Positions 1 to 8,098 are shown, numbered from the stretch's first letter. The stretch is 64,000 nucleotides of DNA from DASYTH01 sp036002505 (GCF_036002505.1 NZ_DASYTH010000419.1:15265-79264); one strand, 5' to 3'. The notes: generated from the sequence alone by a model not told the origin. A program made the numbers and translations.

Positions 1-1194
1 CGTGGCCATCATTCCCGACCGCCGCATCCGCAACAGGACGAAAGCCGCCAGGCACAGCACAGCAAGCACGTAGGCGTTGCCCGGGAGCGCTTCCAGCACG
101 GACCACTGCAGCTCGACGTGCGCGCCGCTGCGAACCACGAAGAACTCCCAGCCGGTGCCCACCACGGCGATCGCGGCCAGCGACACCCGGGCCCAGGCGG
201 CGCCGCGCAGCGCCCGCGGCACCAGGAAGGCGACCAGCGGCACCATCCACACCCAGTGGTGGGTCCAGGACACCGGGCTGACCAGCAGGCCGCAGAACGC
301 GGTGACCAGCAGCGCGCCCAGGTGCTCGCCGCGGCCGTGCAGCCGGCGGACGACAACGCCGGACACCGCCAGACACGCCGCGGCGAGCACACCGACCGCC
401 ACCAGCGTGGCCAGCCCCTCCCCGGCGAGGCGCTGCACGATCCCGTTCAGCGACTGGTTGCCGATCCAGGAGTTGGTGGTCGCGTCGTTCCCGTCGATCA
501 ATGCCGTCCCCCAGAACAGTGCTGTATCTCCGGGCAGTACTAACTCTGCGAAAGTATTGACCGCGACGAAAGTACCCATCGCGCGTAAAGCGTCGGCCCG
601 CCGCCCGGTGAGCGCCAGGTGCAGCACGAAGATCAGCGGCGTCAGCTTGATCGCCGAGGCCAGCCCGACCAGCACCCCGGACCAGCGGGATCCCCGGAGC
701 ACCAGCACGTCGAGGACAACCAGGCCCATCAGCACCAGGTTCAGCTGGCCGAGCGCCAGGGTCCGCCAGACGGGCTCCAGCGCCAACACCGCCAGCAGCG
801 TGACCGCCACCGTGAGCCCGCGCTGCCCGGGCATCGTCACCCGCAGCACCCCGCCCAGCGCGAGCATGGACAGCGCCGCGATCACACCCCAGCTCAGCTG
901 GGCCGGCACGAGCACCAGTGGGAAGAACTGCAGGGCCGCCACCGGCGGATACGCGAACGGCAGCGGCGGCGCCCACGGCGGCTCGCCGGTCAGCGGCAGG
1001 TAGAGCGGATCCCCGTGCAGCACGGCCAAGGCACCGGCCCGGTACACCGCGCTGTCCACCCCGAGTCCGTGCCCGGCCAGCCAGAAGATCACCGAGATCG
1101 CCAGCAGCACACCGGCCAGCACCCATGCCACGACCGGGATCCGGGCACACCGCCGGGCCGTATGCAAGATCCCCAGCGTGCCCACCCGCGCCAC
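1..1194 (-). CDS. GT87 family (DUF2029) polyprenyl-phosphate mannosyltransferase-like protein, partial
   Basis: Multi-spanning GT-C glycosyltransferase, expected to use a polyprenyl-phosphate sugar donor at the outer face of the membrane. 398 residues are visible and the gene continues past the left edge. It reads without a stop from a GTG at 1194, two bases below the stop of the SRPBCC gene, so the two are probably translated together. Family signs are the early Asp (D47) followed by VYR, PFAYPP at 79-84, GQLN near 155, KLTP near 187, NQSLNG near 248 and SPVSWTHHW near 310, with about ten hydrophobic segments. A patch around 510-590 is visibly AT-richer than its surroundings and contains two TTA leucine codons (588 and 543). 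The acceptor is unknown. Confidence 0.82.
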   Translation of the reverse strand, partial: MARVGTLGILHTARRCARIPVVAWVLAGVLLAISVIFWLAGHGLGVDSAVYRAGALAVLHGDPLYLPLTGEPPWAPPLPFAYPPVAALQFFPLVLVPAQLSWGVIAALSMLALGGVLRVTMPGQRGLTVAVTLLAVLALEPVWRTLALGQLNLVLMGLVVLDVLVLRGSRWSGVLVGLASAIKLTPLIFVLHLALTGRRADALRAMGTFVAVNTFAELVLPGDTALFWGTALIDGNDATTNSWIGNQSLNGIVQRLAGEGLATLVAVGVLAAACLAVSGVVVRRLHGRGEHLGALLVTAFCGLLVSPVSWTHHWVWMVPLVAFLVPRALRGAAWARVSLAAIAVVGTGWEFFVVRSGAHVELQWSVLEALPGNAYVLAVLCLAAFVLLRMRRSGMMAT

Positions 1195-1195
1195 C

Positions 1196-1633
1196 CTACC
1201 GAGAGTTGTCCGCGGCTCGGGCGAGGCCGCGCACGACCTGGCGGAGGAACCGGGTCAGGCCCAGGCGCAGCACGGCGCCGGTGCCCGGGATCCTGGGCGA
1301 GAACGAGACCCGCCAGTGGATCACGGTGCCGCCGCCGGCCGGGCTGAGCGTCACCTCGCCGCGGTAGTCCCGGACCGGCAGGCCCTCGAGGTGGGCGTAA
1401 CTGAACGCGCGGTCCGGGGTGAACCCGGTGACCTCGTCGCGACCGGTGACCCGGCCGTTGCGGAAGATCCGCACGGCGCCGACGCCCTCCCGCTCGCCGT
1501 CGCCTTCCCGTTCCAGTGTGAACGAGTCGATCGGACTCCAGTCCGGCCAGGTGGAACCGTCGCGGAGCAGGGCGTACACGGTGGCCGGGTCGCCGGTGGT
1601 CCGCTCGGTCGCGTCAATCTGGTAGCGCCGCAT
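1196..1633 (-). CDS. SRPBCC family protein (polyketide cyclase/dehydrase-like)
   Basis: 145-aa START/SRPBCC fold protein; such proteins bind hydrophobic ligands or act as cyclases. The pattern is typical: an N-terminal strand, then a helix with DPATVYALLRDGSTWPDWSP, then alternating strands and a long C-terminal amphipathic helix (LGLTRFLRQVVRGLARAA). The start chosen is ATG 1633; an in-frame ATG at 1642 would add MWY but lies in the operator. It is divergent from the TetR gene at 1667 and followed directly by the GT87 gene. It is probably repressed by that TetR. The ligand is unknown. Confidence 0.75.
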   Translation of the reverse strand: MRRYQIDATERTTGDPATVYALLRDGSTWPDWSPIDSFTLEREGDGEREGVGAVRIFRNGRVTGRDEVTGFTPDRAFSYAHLEGLPVRDYRGEVTLSPAGGGTVIHWRVSFSPRIPGTGAVLRLGLTRFLRQVVRGLARAADNSR

Positions 1634-1656
1634 GTACCACATGGTACATGTACCAT
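1632..1656. promoter_or_regulatory. Putative TetR operator: overlapping GTACCA/TGGTAC half-sites
   Basis: The short divergent gap holds a perfect 16-bp palindrome ATGGTACATGTACCAT at 1641-1656. A further GTACCA half-site lies at 1634-1639 and pairs with the TGGTAC at 1642-1647 across a 2-bp centre. Three alternating half-sites over the starts of a TetR gene and its divergent neighbour is the usual autorepression layout. Binding by the adjacent TetR protein is inferred. Confidence 0.7.
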
Positions 1657-1666
1657 TCGGTTCACG

Positions 1667-2293
1667 ATGACAGATCCCAGGGAACGGCTGCTGTCCGCGG
1701 CCATCGACCACGTCGCGGCTCACGGCCTCGCCGACCTCAGCCTGCGCGGGCTCGCCGCGGCCATCGGCACCAGCCACCGCATGCTGATCTACCACTTCGG
1801 CTCGAAGGAGGGCCTGCTCGTCGCGCTGATCCGGGCGGTGGAGCAACGCCAGCGCGACGCCCTGGCCCAACTCGAACTGGCGCCGGGCGCGACGCCGGCC
1901 GACCTGGGCCGCGCGTTCTGGCGCCGCCTGACCGATCCCGCGCTCTGGCCGCACGAACGGCTGTTCTTCGAGGTCTACGGCCAGGCGCTGCAGGGCCGCC
2001 GGGGCACGACGGCGCTGCTCGACGGCATCGTCACCGACTGGCTCGTGCCGCTCGTCGAGCTCGGCGTGCGGCACGGCTTTTCGCGTGACGAAGCCGAGTC
2101 CACCGCCCGCCTCGGCCTCGCCGTCACCCGCGGCCTGCTCCTCGACCTGCTCGCCACCGGCGACCGCGCCGGCGTCGACGCGGCCATGGAGCGGTTCATC
2201 ACGTTGACGTACGAGCGTTCCGGTACCTCGCCGGCGCGAACTCGTCCCGGGCGATCGCGTGCCGCCGGGCCCGCAGGTACGCCGGACCGTTGA
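1667..2293 (+). CDS. TetR/AcrR family transcriptional regulator
   Basis: 208-aa repressor. The N-terminal TetR helix-turn-helix lies at about residues 25-45 (LSLRGLAAAIGTSHRMLIYHF region), followed by an all-helical ligand domain of ordinary length. ATG 1667 begins 11 bp beyond the palindromic operator. It is divergent from the SRPBCC/GT87 pair, which it most likely controls together with itself. Its Arg/Pro-rich last 25 residues overlap the convergent DUF2236 gene by 95 bp and may not be conserved. Confidence 0.88.
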   Translation: MTDPRERLLSAAIDHVAAHGLADLSLRGLAAAIGTSHRMLIYHFGSKEGLLVALIRAVEQRQRDALAQLELAPGATPADLGRAFWRRLTDPALWPHERLFFEVYGQALQGRRGTTALLDGIVTDWLVPLVELGVRHGFSRDEAESTARLGLAVTRGLLLDLLATGDRAGVDAAMERFITLTYERSGTSPARTRPGRSRAAGPAGTPDR

Positions 2294-3095
2294 TCCGCCA
2301 TGACTCCGGCAGCACCGGGGTCAGTGCCCGGGACGCCGCCGCGATCATCCGCAGCTGCCAGGCCTGCCGGCGGGTCCACCGCAGACCCAGCCGTTGCCGC
2401 AGGGCCGGCGGCAGCGTGCCGACTCCGGTCAGCATCAACACATGCGCCATCGGCACCCGGAGGATCCGCCAGACCGGCTCGCTCCACGGCGGCATCGAGT
2501 CCGGCCGCGCCGGGCGCGCCGAGGCCCGCAGCACCGTGTCCACGGTCGGGGTGTGCTCCAGCCGCGTGGCGACCACCTCGTCGACGTACGCCAACAGGCC
2601 GTCCCAAGTGGACGGCAGGTCACCGTCCCGGATCCCCAGTAACCGCCCTACCCCGAGCCATTCCTGATACAGCCGGTCCACTTCGGACCGGCTCATCCCC
2701 GAGCCGAACAATCCCTGCGAGCTCACGATCGAGTACACCAGCGTCGCGTGCACCCAGGCGTAGGCGCCCGGCTCCAGCGCGTGGTACCGGCTCCCGTCCG
2801 GGTTCGTTCCCTTGATCCGCCGGTGCATCTCCCGCAACCGCTCGCCGACCTCGACCGCGTCCGGCCCGCCGTAGACCGTCAGGTTGACCCAGTCGATCGT
2901 CCGGAACAACCGCGCCCACGGCTCGGCCTGGAAGTTCGAGTGATCACGCACGCCGGACCCCACGGTGGGGTGCGCCACCTGCAACAGCAACGCGGACAGC
3001 GCGCCGAGGAACAGCCGCAGATCGCTGGTGTAGCGCCAGGACACCGAATCCGGTCCCAATGTCAGGGCGCGGGCTTCCTCCTCAGTCAGGCGCAT
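2199..3095 (-). CDS. DUF2236 / MpaB-type oxygenase family protein
   Basis: 298-aa protein of the MpaB/latex-clearing-protein superfamily (DUF2236). Characterised members bind haem b and cleave isoprenoid substrates; most actinobacterial paralogues have no known substrate. Visible signs are QVAHPTVGSGVRDHSNF near residue 40, VYGG near 73, the HR pair after the EMHRRIKG helix, and AWVHATLV near 108 with the histidine expected near the haem. The start ATG 3095 has a purine-rich ribosome site (GAAGGGAG) just upstream. Its tail is convergent with and overlaps the TetR gene. Confidence 0.8.
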   Translation of the reverse strand: MRLTEEEARALTLGPDSVSWRYTSDLRLFLGALSALLLQVAHPTVGSGVRDHSNFQAEPWARLFRTIDWVNLTVYGGPDAVEVGERLREMHRRIKGTNPDGSRYHALEPGAYAWVHATLVYSIVSSQGLFGSGMSRSEVDRLYQEWLGVGRLLGIRDGDLPSTWDGLLAYVDEVVATRLEHTPTVDTVLRASARPARPDSMPPWSEPVWRILRVPMAHVLMLTGVGTLPPALRQRLGLRWTRRQAWQLRMIAAASRALTPVLPESWRINGPAYLRARRHAIARDEFAPARYRNARTST

Positions 3096-3110
3096 CTGCC
3101 CGCTCCCTTC

Positions 3111-3138
3111 TGACAACGTTCCTCGACGAAACGTGTCA
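3111..3138. promoter_or_regulatory. Imperfect inverted repeat upstream of the DUF2236 gene
   Basis: TGACAACGTT and AAACGTGTCA face each other across 8 bp in the divergent gap between the DUF2236 gene and the DUF2156 gene. A TTGACA-like box reads on the minus strand at 3158-3153. This could be an operator for the DUF2236 gene. No regulator in the window can be assigned to it. Confidence 0.35.
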
Positions 3139-3233
3139 TGGACAACGCCCGATGTCAACATAGGGCTGTCCCCACCCTGAACCCGGGTGCTGCCGCCAGT
3201 GAGATCCCGAAGCCCGCGCAGCAGTCTCGGTTC

Positions 3234-5057
3234 ATGTCCGTACGCCGCATCCCGTTCACCGCCGGCATGATCACCCTGCTGACGCTCATCGGACTGATCA
3301 CCGGCGCGATGTTCACCCGGGTCGCCGACCTGCCGTGGGGCGCGGACGTGGCCTACGGCCTCCCGGCGTTCACCGACGGTCGCTTGTGGACACTCAGCAC
3401 CGGCGCCTTCTTCGCCGTGACCCCACTCTGCTACGTCGCCGTGCTGGGCAGCTTCGCAGTGCTGGCCGGGTTCGCCGAGGTGCGACTCGGCACCTACCGC
3501 GCCGTGCTGGCCTGTCTTTACGGCCACCTGGCCGGCGTGCTCGGCACCGCGCTCCTGGTCGCGCTCGTCCCAGGAACCCCCTGGGCCCATGCCGTCGACG
3601 TCGGCATCTCGGCCGGCGCCATGGCCGCCGCGGCGATCGCCACGATCACGCTGCCCCGCCCGTGGCGGTTGCTCAGCCGGCTCGCCCTGCTCGTCTACTG
3701 CGTCGCCGCGCTCCTGCTGCTCGGCCAGCTCGCCGACGTCGAGCACCTGATCGCCGTGCTGGCCGGCCTGCCGCTGGGCCGCACGTTCCTTTCTGGGGGC
3801 AGGCGCCGAGACCCCCGAGGAGGCTCAGCCCCCACACCCCCCTTTCTCCGGCTCGGCGCCCGTCCGGAACCCGCGCCGGGCGCTGCCGTCGACCGTGCGC
3901 ACGCACTGCTCGCCCGGCACGGCGGCGGCACGCTGTCCTGGATGACCACCTGGCCGGGCACCCGCTACCTGCTCGCGGCGGACGGCTACCTCGCCTACCG
4001 CCGCCACGCCGGCGTGGCCATCACGGTCGGCGACCCGGTCGGCTCCCCCGCCTGGCGGGCCCGCGCCATGACCGAGTTCGCCGCGTTCTGCGACCGCTCC
4101 GGCCTGATCCCGTGCGGCTTCTCGGTCGGATCATCCACTGTGGACTCCGCGGCGCCGCTGCACTGGCGGCACGTCCAGGTGGCCGAGGACACCCTGCTCG
4201 ACCTCGCCGGCCTGGAGTTCCGCGGCAAGCCGTGGCAGGACGTCCGCACCGCCCGCAACCGCGCCGCCAAGGAGGGCATCGAGTTCCGCCTGATCACCCT
4301 CGCCGACGCCCCGCCCGCGGTCATCGCCCAGGTCCGCGACATCTCAGCCACCTGGCTGCGCTGCAAACGCATGCCGGAGCTGCATTTCACGCTCGGCGGC
4401 GTGGATGAGGCCATGGACCCCCGGGTCCGCGTCGGGATCGCCGTCGACGCCGCCGGCACCGTCCACGGCGTCACCTCCTGGCTCCCCATCCTGGACCGGT
4501 CCGGCCACCCTCGCGGCTGGACCCTCGATCTCATGCGCCGCCGCCCCAACGGCTTCCGCCCGGTGATCGACTTCCTGATCGCCTCCGCCTGCCTCGTGTT
4601 CCAAGCCGAAGGCGCCACCGTCGTCTCCCTGTCCGGCGCGCCCCTGGCCCGCTCAGCCGGCACCGGGCGGGTCAGCCCAACCCAACGCCTCCTCGACCTC
4701 CTCGGCGCCGCCCTCGAACCCTGCTACAACTTCCGCTCCCTGCACGCCTACAAGGCCAAGTTCCACCCCCGCCGCGAAACCCTCCACCTGCTCTACCGCC
4801 GCCCCGCCGACCTCCCCCGCATCGGCATCGCCCTCCTCCGCGCCTACCTCACCCAAGATCACCGGGCGAAGACGCGCGGTTCTGAAGCGTGCGGCCGTCA
4901 TGAGTCTCGACTCCTCCGAGTCGAACAAGTCCGGAGTACGGACCCTGTGCATATCAGGTGCAATTCACAGGGTCCGCCTGCCTCTGGGTTTACCTACCTT
5001 GTTGACCGTTCTCCGGCGCTAACAGAATCTCGCCCGGGGGCGCCGGCGCGGCCATGA
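3234..5057 (+). CDS. DUF2156 (lysylphosphatidylglycerol-synthase C-domain) protein with rhomboid-like membrane part
   Basis: 607-aa protein. Residues 1-185 form about six membrane segments of rhomboid-like type. Residues about 215-545 match the GNAT-like DUF2156 domain of LPG synthases (GGTLSWMTTWPG, GDPVGSP, KPWQDVRTARNRAAKEG, SLSGAPLAR, LHAYKAKFHPR). The likely role is modification of a membrane lipid or export of an aminoacylated product. Start ATG 3234 is preferred over the in-frame ATG 3138 because the membrane part begins immediately after it. Two oddities: residues about 187-212 are encoded by a REP-like G/C element inserted in frame, and the last 60 residues look non-native and read through a terminator-like hairpin at 4940-4975. 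Confidence 0.78.
   Translation: MSVRRIPFTAGMITLLTLIGLITGAMFTRVADLPWGADVAYGLPAFTDGRLWTLSTGAFFAVTPLCYVAVLGSFAVLAGFAEVRLGTYRAVLACLYGHLAGVLGTALLVALVPGTPWAHAVDVGISAGAMAAAAIATITLPRPWRLLSRLALLVYCVAALLLLGQLADVEHLIAVLAGLPLGRTFLSGGRRRDPRGGSAPTPPFLRLGARPEPAPGAAVDRAHALLARHGGGTLSWMTTWPGTRYLLAADGYLAYRRHAGVAITVGDPVGSPAWRARAMTEFAAFCDRSGLIPCGFSVGSSTVDSAAPLHWRHVQVAEDTLLDLAGLEFRGKPWQDVRTARNRAAKEGIEFRLITLADAPPAVIAQVRDISATWLRCKRMPELHFTLGGVDEAMDPRVRVGIAVDAAGTVHGVTSWLPILDRSGHPRGWTLDLMRRRPNGFRPVIDFLIASACLVFQAEGATVVSLSGAPLARSAGTGRVSPTQRLLDLLGAALEPCYNFRSLHAYKAKFHPRRETLHLLYRRPADLPRIGIALLRAYLTQDHRAKTRGSEACGRHESRLLRVEQVRSTDPVHIRCNSQGPPASGFTYLVDRSPALTESRPGAPARP
3790..3836 (-). repeat. REP-like G/C-box element inside a coding region
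   Basis: Read on the minus strand this stretch is a GGGGGC ... TGCCCCCAG arrangement of G-tracts and C-tracts. It resembles the copy at 7035-7101 and, in shorter form, the one at 45945-45967. Here it keeps the reading frame and adds a Gly/Arg/Pro-rich linker between the membrane part and catalytic domain of the DUF2156 protein. Confidence 0.5.
4940..4975. terminator. Perfect 10-bp hairpin, likely former terminator of the DUF2156 gene
   Basis: GGACCCTGTG at 4940-4949 pairs perfectly with CACAGGGTCC at 4966-4975 across a 16-nt loop. A smaller hairpin TCGACTC/GAGTCGA lies just upstream at about 4905-4922. Both lie inside the annotated C-terminal extension, which suggests the original stop was near 4860. 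Confidence 0.5.
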
Positions 5058-5215
5058 CTGCAGCACCACCACGACCGCGGCCGCGATCGCCGCCCCGTAG
5101 ATCCCGAGCAACCAGATCGCGAGGGCCAGAAGCAAGAACACCGTCACCACGAGAGCCACCGCCCTCGCCGTCCGCGCCCACGTCGCGAGGACCCAGCGCA
5201 GCAGGCAGAACAGGC
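5019..5215 (-). pseudogene. Remnant of a small membrane protein
   Basis: The minus strand encodes a C-terminal piece with a 35-residue hydrophobic hairpin (ALVVTVFLLLALAIWLLGIY followed by an Ala/Val-rich stretch) and a basic tail ending at 5019. No convincing start or native N-terminus is present: the sequence upstream of 5215 in this frame looks unrelated and non-coding. It overlaps the tail of the DUF2156 gene. It could still be a short real gene with an unusual start. Confidence 0.35.
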
Positions 5216-5216
5216 A

Positions 5217-5321
5217 ACGAAGAGCCCGGTGACGCTGGTGCTGAAGGTGCCGAGGCCAACGATGAAGGCCGCCAGGCTGTGGCAGCTCGACCGGTTGGAC
5301 GACTACTTCGCCATCGGGTGA
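5217..5321 (+). pseudogene. Possible STAS-domain (anti-sigma antagonist) C-terminal remnant
   Basis: About 34 codons ending at TGA 5319-5321 read TLVLKVPRPTMKAARLWQL, then DRLDDYFAIG. That resembles the last strand-helix of STAS proteins, where a helix is followed by a 'GLD..F.I' end. The upstream part of such a domain is absent. The fragment abuts the membrane-protein remnant, so both look like debris of a rearrangement. The resemblance is weak. Confidence 0.25.
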
Positions 5322-6285
5322 AGGATCCAATTTCACCCGATCGAGTGACGCGCCCGCCTCGTGGCTTGACCTGCAGGTTTGACAACAGGTTCCCCGGGGC
5401 TCCCCCGACCGGGGGAAGCCATGCCCTAGTGTCTCATTGTCCACTTGACATAGACTCAAGGGGTTCACTCCTTATCTGACGTGTTAAGCAACCAGTTCGG
5501 ACGGAGTGAACGTGGGCGCGACCCCTTGAGCCGGGTAAGCGATGGGGGTCGCGTTCCGCGTTCAAGGCAGGACGATAAGGACACATGAACTCGCCCGTTT
5601 CGCCTTGCCGCATCTATCTATCCATGCCATTGGGCCACGGCGCCACCATCTAAAGGGTGATCTCTAACGAGTTACTCCGGCTGGGCAGGGTAGACGGCTG
5701 CCGAACCGCGACGAACGGTCAGACCGCATCAGTCGCTCTGATAAGCCTCGCCATCACAACAATGGATCCAAATCTCGACGCCTAGTTACGCCTCACCCAA
5801 TCCAGTGAGGACTAAACGTAGACCTCTCGAGTGGTGGACTACCGAAACAATGAGTCCAACCATGATGCAATCAAACCGAGAGTGGGCTTCATCGTCGCCC
5901 AGGAGACGGAGGGCGGTGAGGGACCGTAACACTTCAACCCGGCCAGACGATGCCGCGAAAGCTTTCGGACACGGGTGCGACGCCGACTTCGCCTGCACGG
6001 CCGACCGCCGGCCAACCTGACTCCTCCGACCACAAACCAGACCTGACATCCACCGCCAGGGGCCGCTCCCGTGCGTGCTCTCGTTCAACGTGCGTCTGCG
6101 GCCACTCCGGTCAGCCCAACCGGCCAGTCGTTCGCCATGCGCACGGGTTCGCGGAAACCCAGTGGGGTCCGGGCGAGCAAGGAGTGCTCGAGAGTGTGTG
6201 CCCTTACTCTACCCCGGTCAGCAGCCACGCCACATCGGCCTGCGGAAGGATTTTATCGATCAATTCACACCCTATTCTTCCCCGC
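5322..6285. other. Gene-poor segment, reduced GC, decayed sequence
   Basis: No reading frame here has convincing actinobacterial codon use. The segment is visibly AT-richer than its flanks between about 5410 and 5900. Contents that can be pointed to are a short C/G hairpin (TCCCCC/GGGGGA, 5401-5416), the nested inverted repeat at 5455-5552, and a 22-codon frame at 5585-5653 preceded by AAGGA whose product resembles nothing known. The rest shows no recognisable feature. Confidence 0.6.
5455..5552. repeat. Nested and mutually exclusive inverted repeats (possible structured RNA or IS end)
   Basis: CTCAAGGGGT (5455-5464) pairs with ACCCCTTGAG (5521-5530). GTTCACTCC (5463-5471) pairs with GGAGTGAAC (5503-5511). 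GCGACCCC (5518-5525) can pair instead with GGGGTCGC (5545-5552), competing with the first stem. All three stems are perfect. No coding frame explains the conservation of pairing. Possible identities are a cis-regulatory RNA, the non-coding end of an insertion element, or two converging element ends. Confidence 0.5.
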
Positions 6286-6973
6286 ATGGTCTCTGATTTA
6301 GCGCCCTTTGTGCAGGCGATAGCCGAGGAAGAGTCAGCTGCCGGGCGGTTCGCCGGTGCCATACTGATCGCCCAGGGGCAGGAGCGGATCTTCACTGGGC
6401 GCGTATGGCCTGGCCGACCGTGAACGCGGGATACCCAACATGCTGTCCGCGCGATTCCGCAACGGCTCGATGACCAAGATGTTCACCGGCGTGGCGATCG
6501 GCCAGCTGATCCAAGCCGGCCAGGTGAACCCGGCCGCGCCGGTCGGCAGTTACCTGCCCGACCACCCAAACCGGGACGTGGCCACCAAGATCAGCATTCA
6601 TCACCTGCTGACCCACAGCGGCGGCACCGGAGACATCCTCCCGGAATACTACGAACGCCGCGAGCAGCTCCGCACGATCGCCGACTACCTCGCACTGTTC
6701 GGCGAGCGGGAGCCACGCTTCGAACCCGGCACCCGCTACGAGTACAGCCACTACGGCTTCATCCTGCTCGGCGCCGTGATCGAAGCCGTCAGCAACCCCA
6801 TCTGCGGACAAATCACGACCTTCGGCCACAACGGCGGAGGACCAGGCATGAGCGGCGATCTCTCCTTCTGGCCCAACTCCGGCCACATCGTCGCCGTCCT
6901 GGCCAACAAGGACTGGATAGCAACCGAAGTCTCCGGCTTCATCTGCTGCCACCTACCCGGCACCCCAACCTGA
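6286..6973 (+). pseudogene. Serine beta-lactamase-like (class C / penicillin-binding) hydrolase, broken
   Basis: The start ATG 6286 gives a normal N-terminus (FAGAILIAQGQE), but the frame is lost near 6396-6399. Removing one base there restores GAYGLADRERGIPN and leads into the rest. The next frame carries the SxxK motif (GSMTKMF) and the YxN-equivalent YSHYGF. Between EAVSN (about 6797) and FGHNGGGPGM (about 6822) some 130 residues usual for the family are missing. The end (AVLAN) is normal. A frameshift plus an internal deletion means no active enzyme is expected. It would have been a secreted or periplasmic-type serine hydrolase. Confidence 0.8.
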
Positions 6974-7034
6974 GGACAGCCGCAGAGCTACACCTGGCGG
7001 CCTGGGCGACGTTGAGACCCATTACAACCAGAAA

Positions 7035-7101
7035 CCCACTCAAGGGGGTCCGGGGGGCGAAGCCCCGCCGGGTGGGGCCCTGGGGGCTTCGCCCCCAGAA
7101 A
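7035..7101 (+). repeat. REP-like G/C-box element
   Basis: A run of G-tracts and C-tracts (GGGGTCCGGGGGGCGAAGCC, then GGGGGCTTCGCCCCCAG) folds into at least two hairpins. It lies between the broken hydrolase and tRNA-Ala. Related sequence lies at 3790-3836 and 45945-45967. It may serve as a terminator for the pseudogene side. Confidence 0.55.
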
Positions 7102-7153
7102 ACACCAGCGAAACGCCGTGGCGAGCGCATTCCGCGAGCGCATGCCCCCGGCG

Positions 7154-7226
7154 TGGAGCTGAGGGGAATCGAACCCCTGACCTCCTCGATGCGAACGAGG
7201 CGCGCTACCAACTGCGCTACAGCCCC
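7154..7226 (-). tRNA. tRNA-Ala (anticodon CGC)
   Basis: Full 73-nt cloverleaf on the minus strand. The acceptor stem starts GGGGCTG and ends CAGCTCC plus discriminator A. The D-arm is GCGC-type, and the anticodon stem CCTCG/CGAGG encloses loop TTCGCAT, giving anticodon CGC at positions 34-36. The T-arm GGGG-TTCGAAT-CCCC is intact. CCA is not encoded. It reads Ala codon GCG. Confidence 0.95.
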
Positions 7227-7249
7227 GAAGACTGGGGAAGCTTAGCAGG

Positions 7250-8098
7250 CTACTCGCCGGCGGCGCGGCGGTAGGGGAGGTTGGCGGGGTGGTCGAGGTC
7301 GGCGAAGGCGGGGTCTTCGTCGTCGAAGTCGAGGGGGGTGGCGTTGGGGACGGGGGGTGGGGGTGGGGCGGCGGGGCGGGGTGGGGCGGCCGGCTCAGGG
7401 GTGGGCTCGGCGACGGGGAGGGCGCGTTGGTGGGCCTGGATGCGGGCGGCGCTGCGGAGGCGGGCGAGGCGGCGTTCGCGGATCTCCTGCTCGATGCGGA
7501 CCTGGCGGCGGAGGTAGGCGAGGTAGCTGATCAGGGCGATGTCGACCGCGCCGTGGGGGTACCAGAGCAGGGGGAAGACGATGGCGGCGAGGATGGCCAG
7601 GACGATGGCGGCGACGAGGAGGGCGAGGACGACGCGCTGGCGGTAGGCGTACTTGGCGCGGGCGATGATGGCGGCGGCCTCGGGGTCGAAGCCGCCGCGG
7701 CCGGGGCGGTAGGGGCGGGGTGGGGGGTCGGGCTGGTAATAGGTGCGCGGCGGCGGGTCGTAGTGGGGGACGGGGTCACCGGTTTCCGGATCGAAGCCGC
7801 CACGGTAGGTGGGCCCGGGCTCGCCGGCCTCGGGGTCCGCGTCCTCGCCGTACAGGTGCGGGTCGTGCTCGACGGGATCCACCTCGTCGCGATATGGGTG
7901 CGGCTCGGGGGCGGGGTCGTCGACCTGGTCGTCGTCGCGCATCGGTGGCTCCTCGACCTCCTCGGCGCTGCGCACCACCCGGGCGGCCAGGGCCGAGTCC
8001 GCGGTTCTGGCGATCTCCTGGCGTTTGCGCACGATCATCGGGACGAGGACGACGAGCCAGGCCACGACGAGCGCGACAATGATCAGCGAGCTCGGCAT
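7250..8098 (-). CDS. sepX: Divisome protein SepX/GlpR
   Basis: 282-aa membrane-anchored division protein. The N-terminus MPSSLIIVALVVAWLVVLVP is one membrane segment followed by RKR. A long acidic/proline-rich linker runs over residues 25-150, with repeated PxTGDP/Y motifs. Two more hydrophobic segments follow near 160-200, then a basic stretch (EIRERRLARLRSAARI) and a proline-rich tail. In Corynebacterium GlpR partners Glp and Wag31, and in Streptomyces SepX supports septation; here glp lies two genes upstream, as in those genomes. Order galU-glp-rimJ-sepX on one strand supports the assignment. Confidence 0.88.
   Translation of the reverse strand: MPSSLIIVALVVAWLVVLVPMIVRKRQEIARTADSALAARVVRSAEEVEEPPMRDDDQVDDPAPEPHPYRDEVDPVEHDPHLYGEDADPEAGEPGPTYRGGFDPETGDPVPHYDPPPRTYYQPDPPPRPYRPGRGGFDPEAAAIIARAKYAYRQRVVLALLVAAIVLAILAAIVFPLLWYPHGAVDIALISYLAYLRRQVRIEQEIRERRLARLRSAARIQAHQRALPVAEPTPEPAAPPRPAAPPPPPVPNATPLDFDDEDPAFADLDHPANLPYRRAAGE

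Noticed and set aside
2300..2815. Plus-strand frames opposite the DUF2236 gene
   Set aside because: They read as Arg/Pro/Ser-rich shadow sequence, while the minus strand gives a complete DUF2236 protein.
5950..6250. Several short frames before the broken hydrolase
   Set aside because: Codon use is not actinobacterial (no third-position GC bias) and the products resemble nothing known.
7012..7245. 77-codon frame across tRNA-Ala
   Set aside because: It runs through the REP-like element and the antisense of the tRNA, so it cannot be a protein gene.
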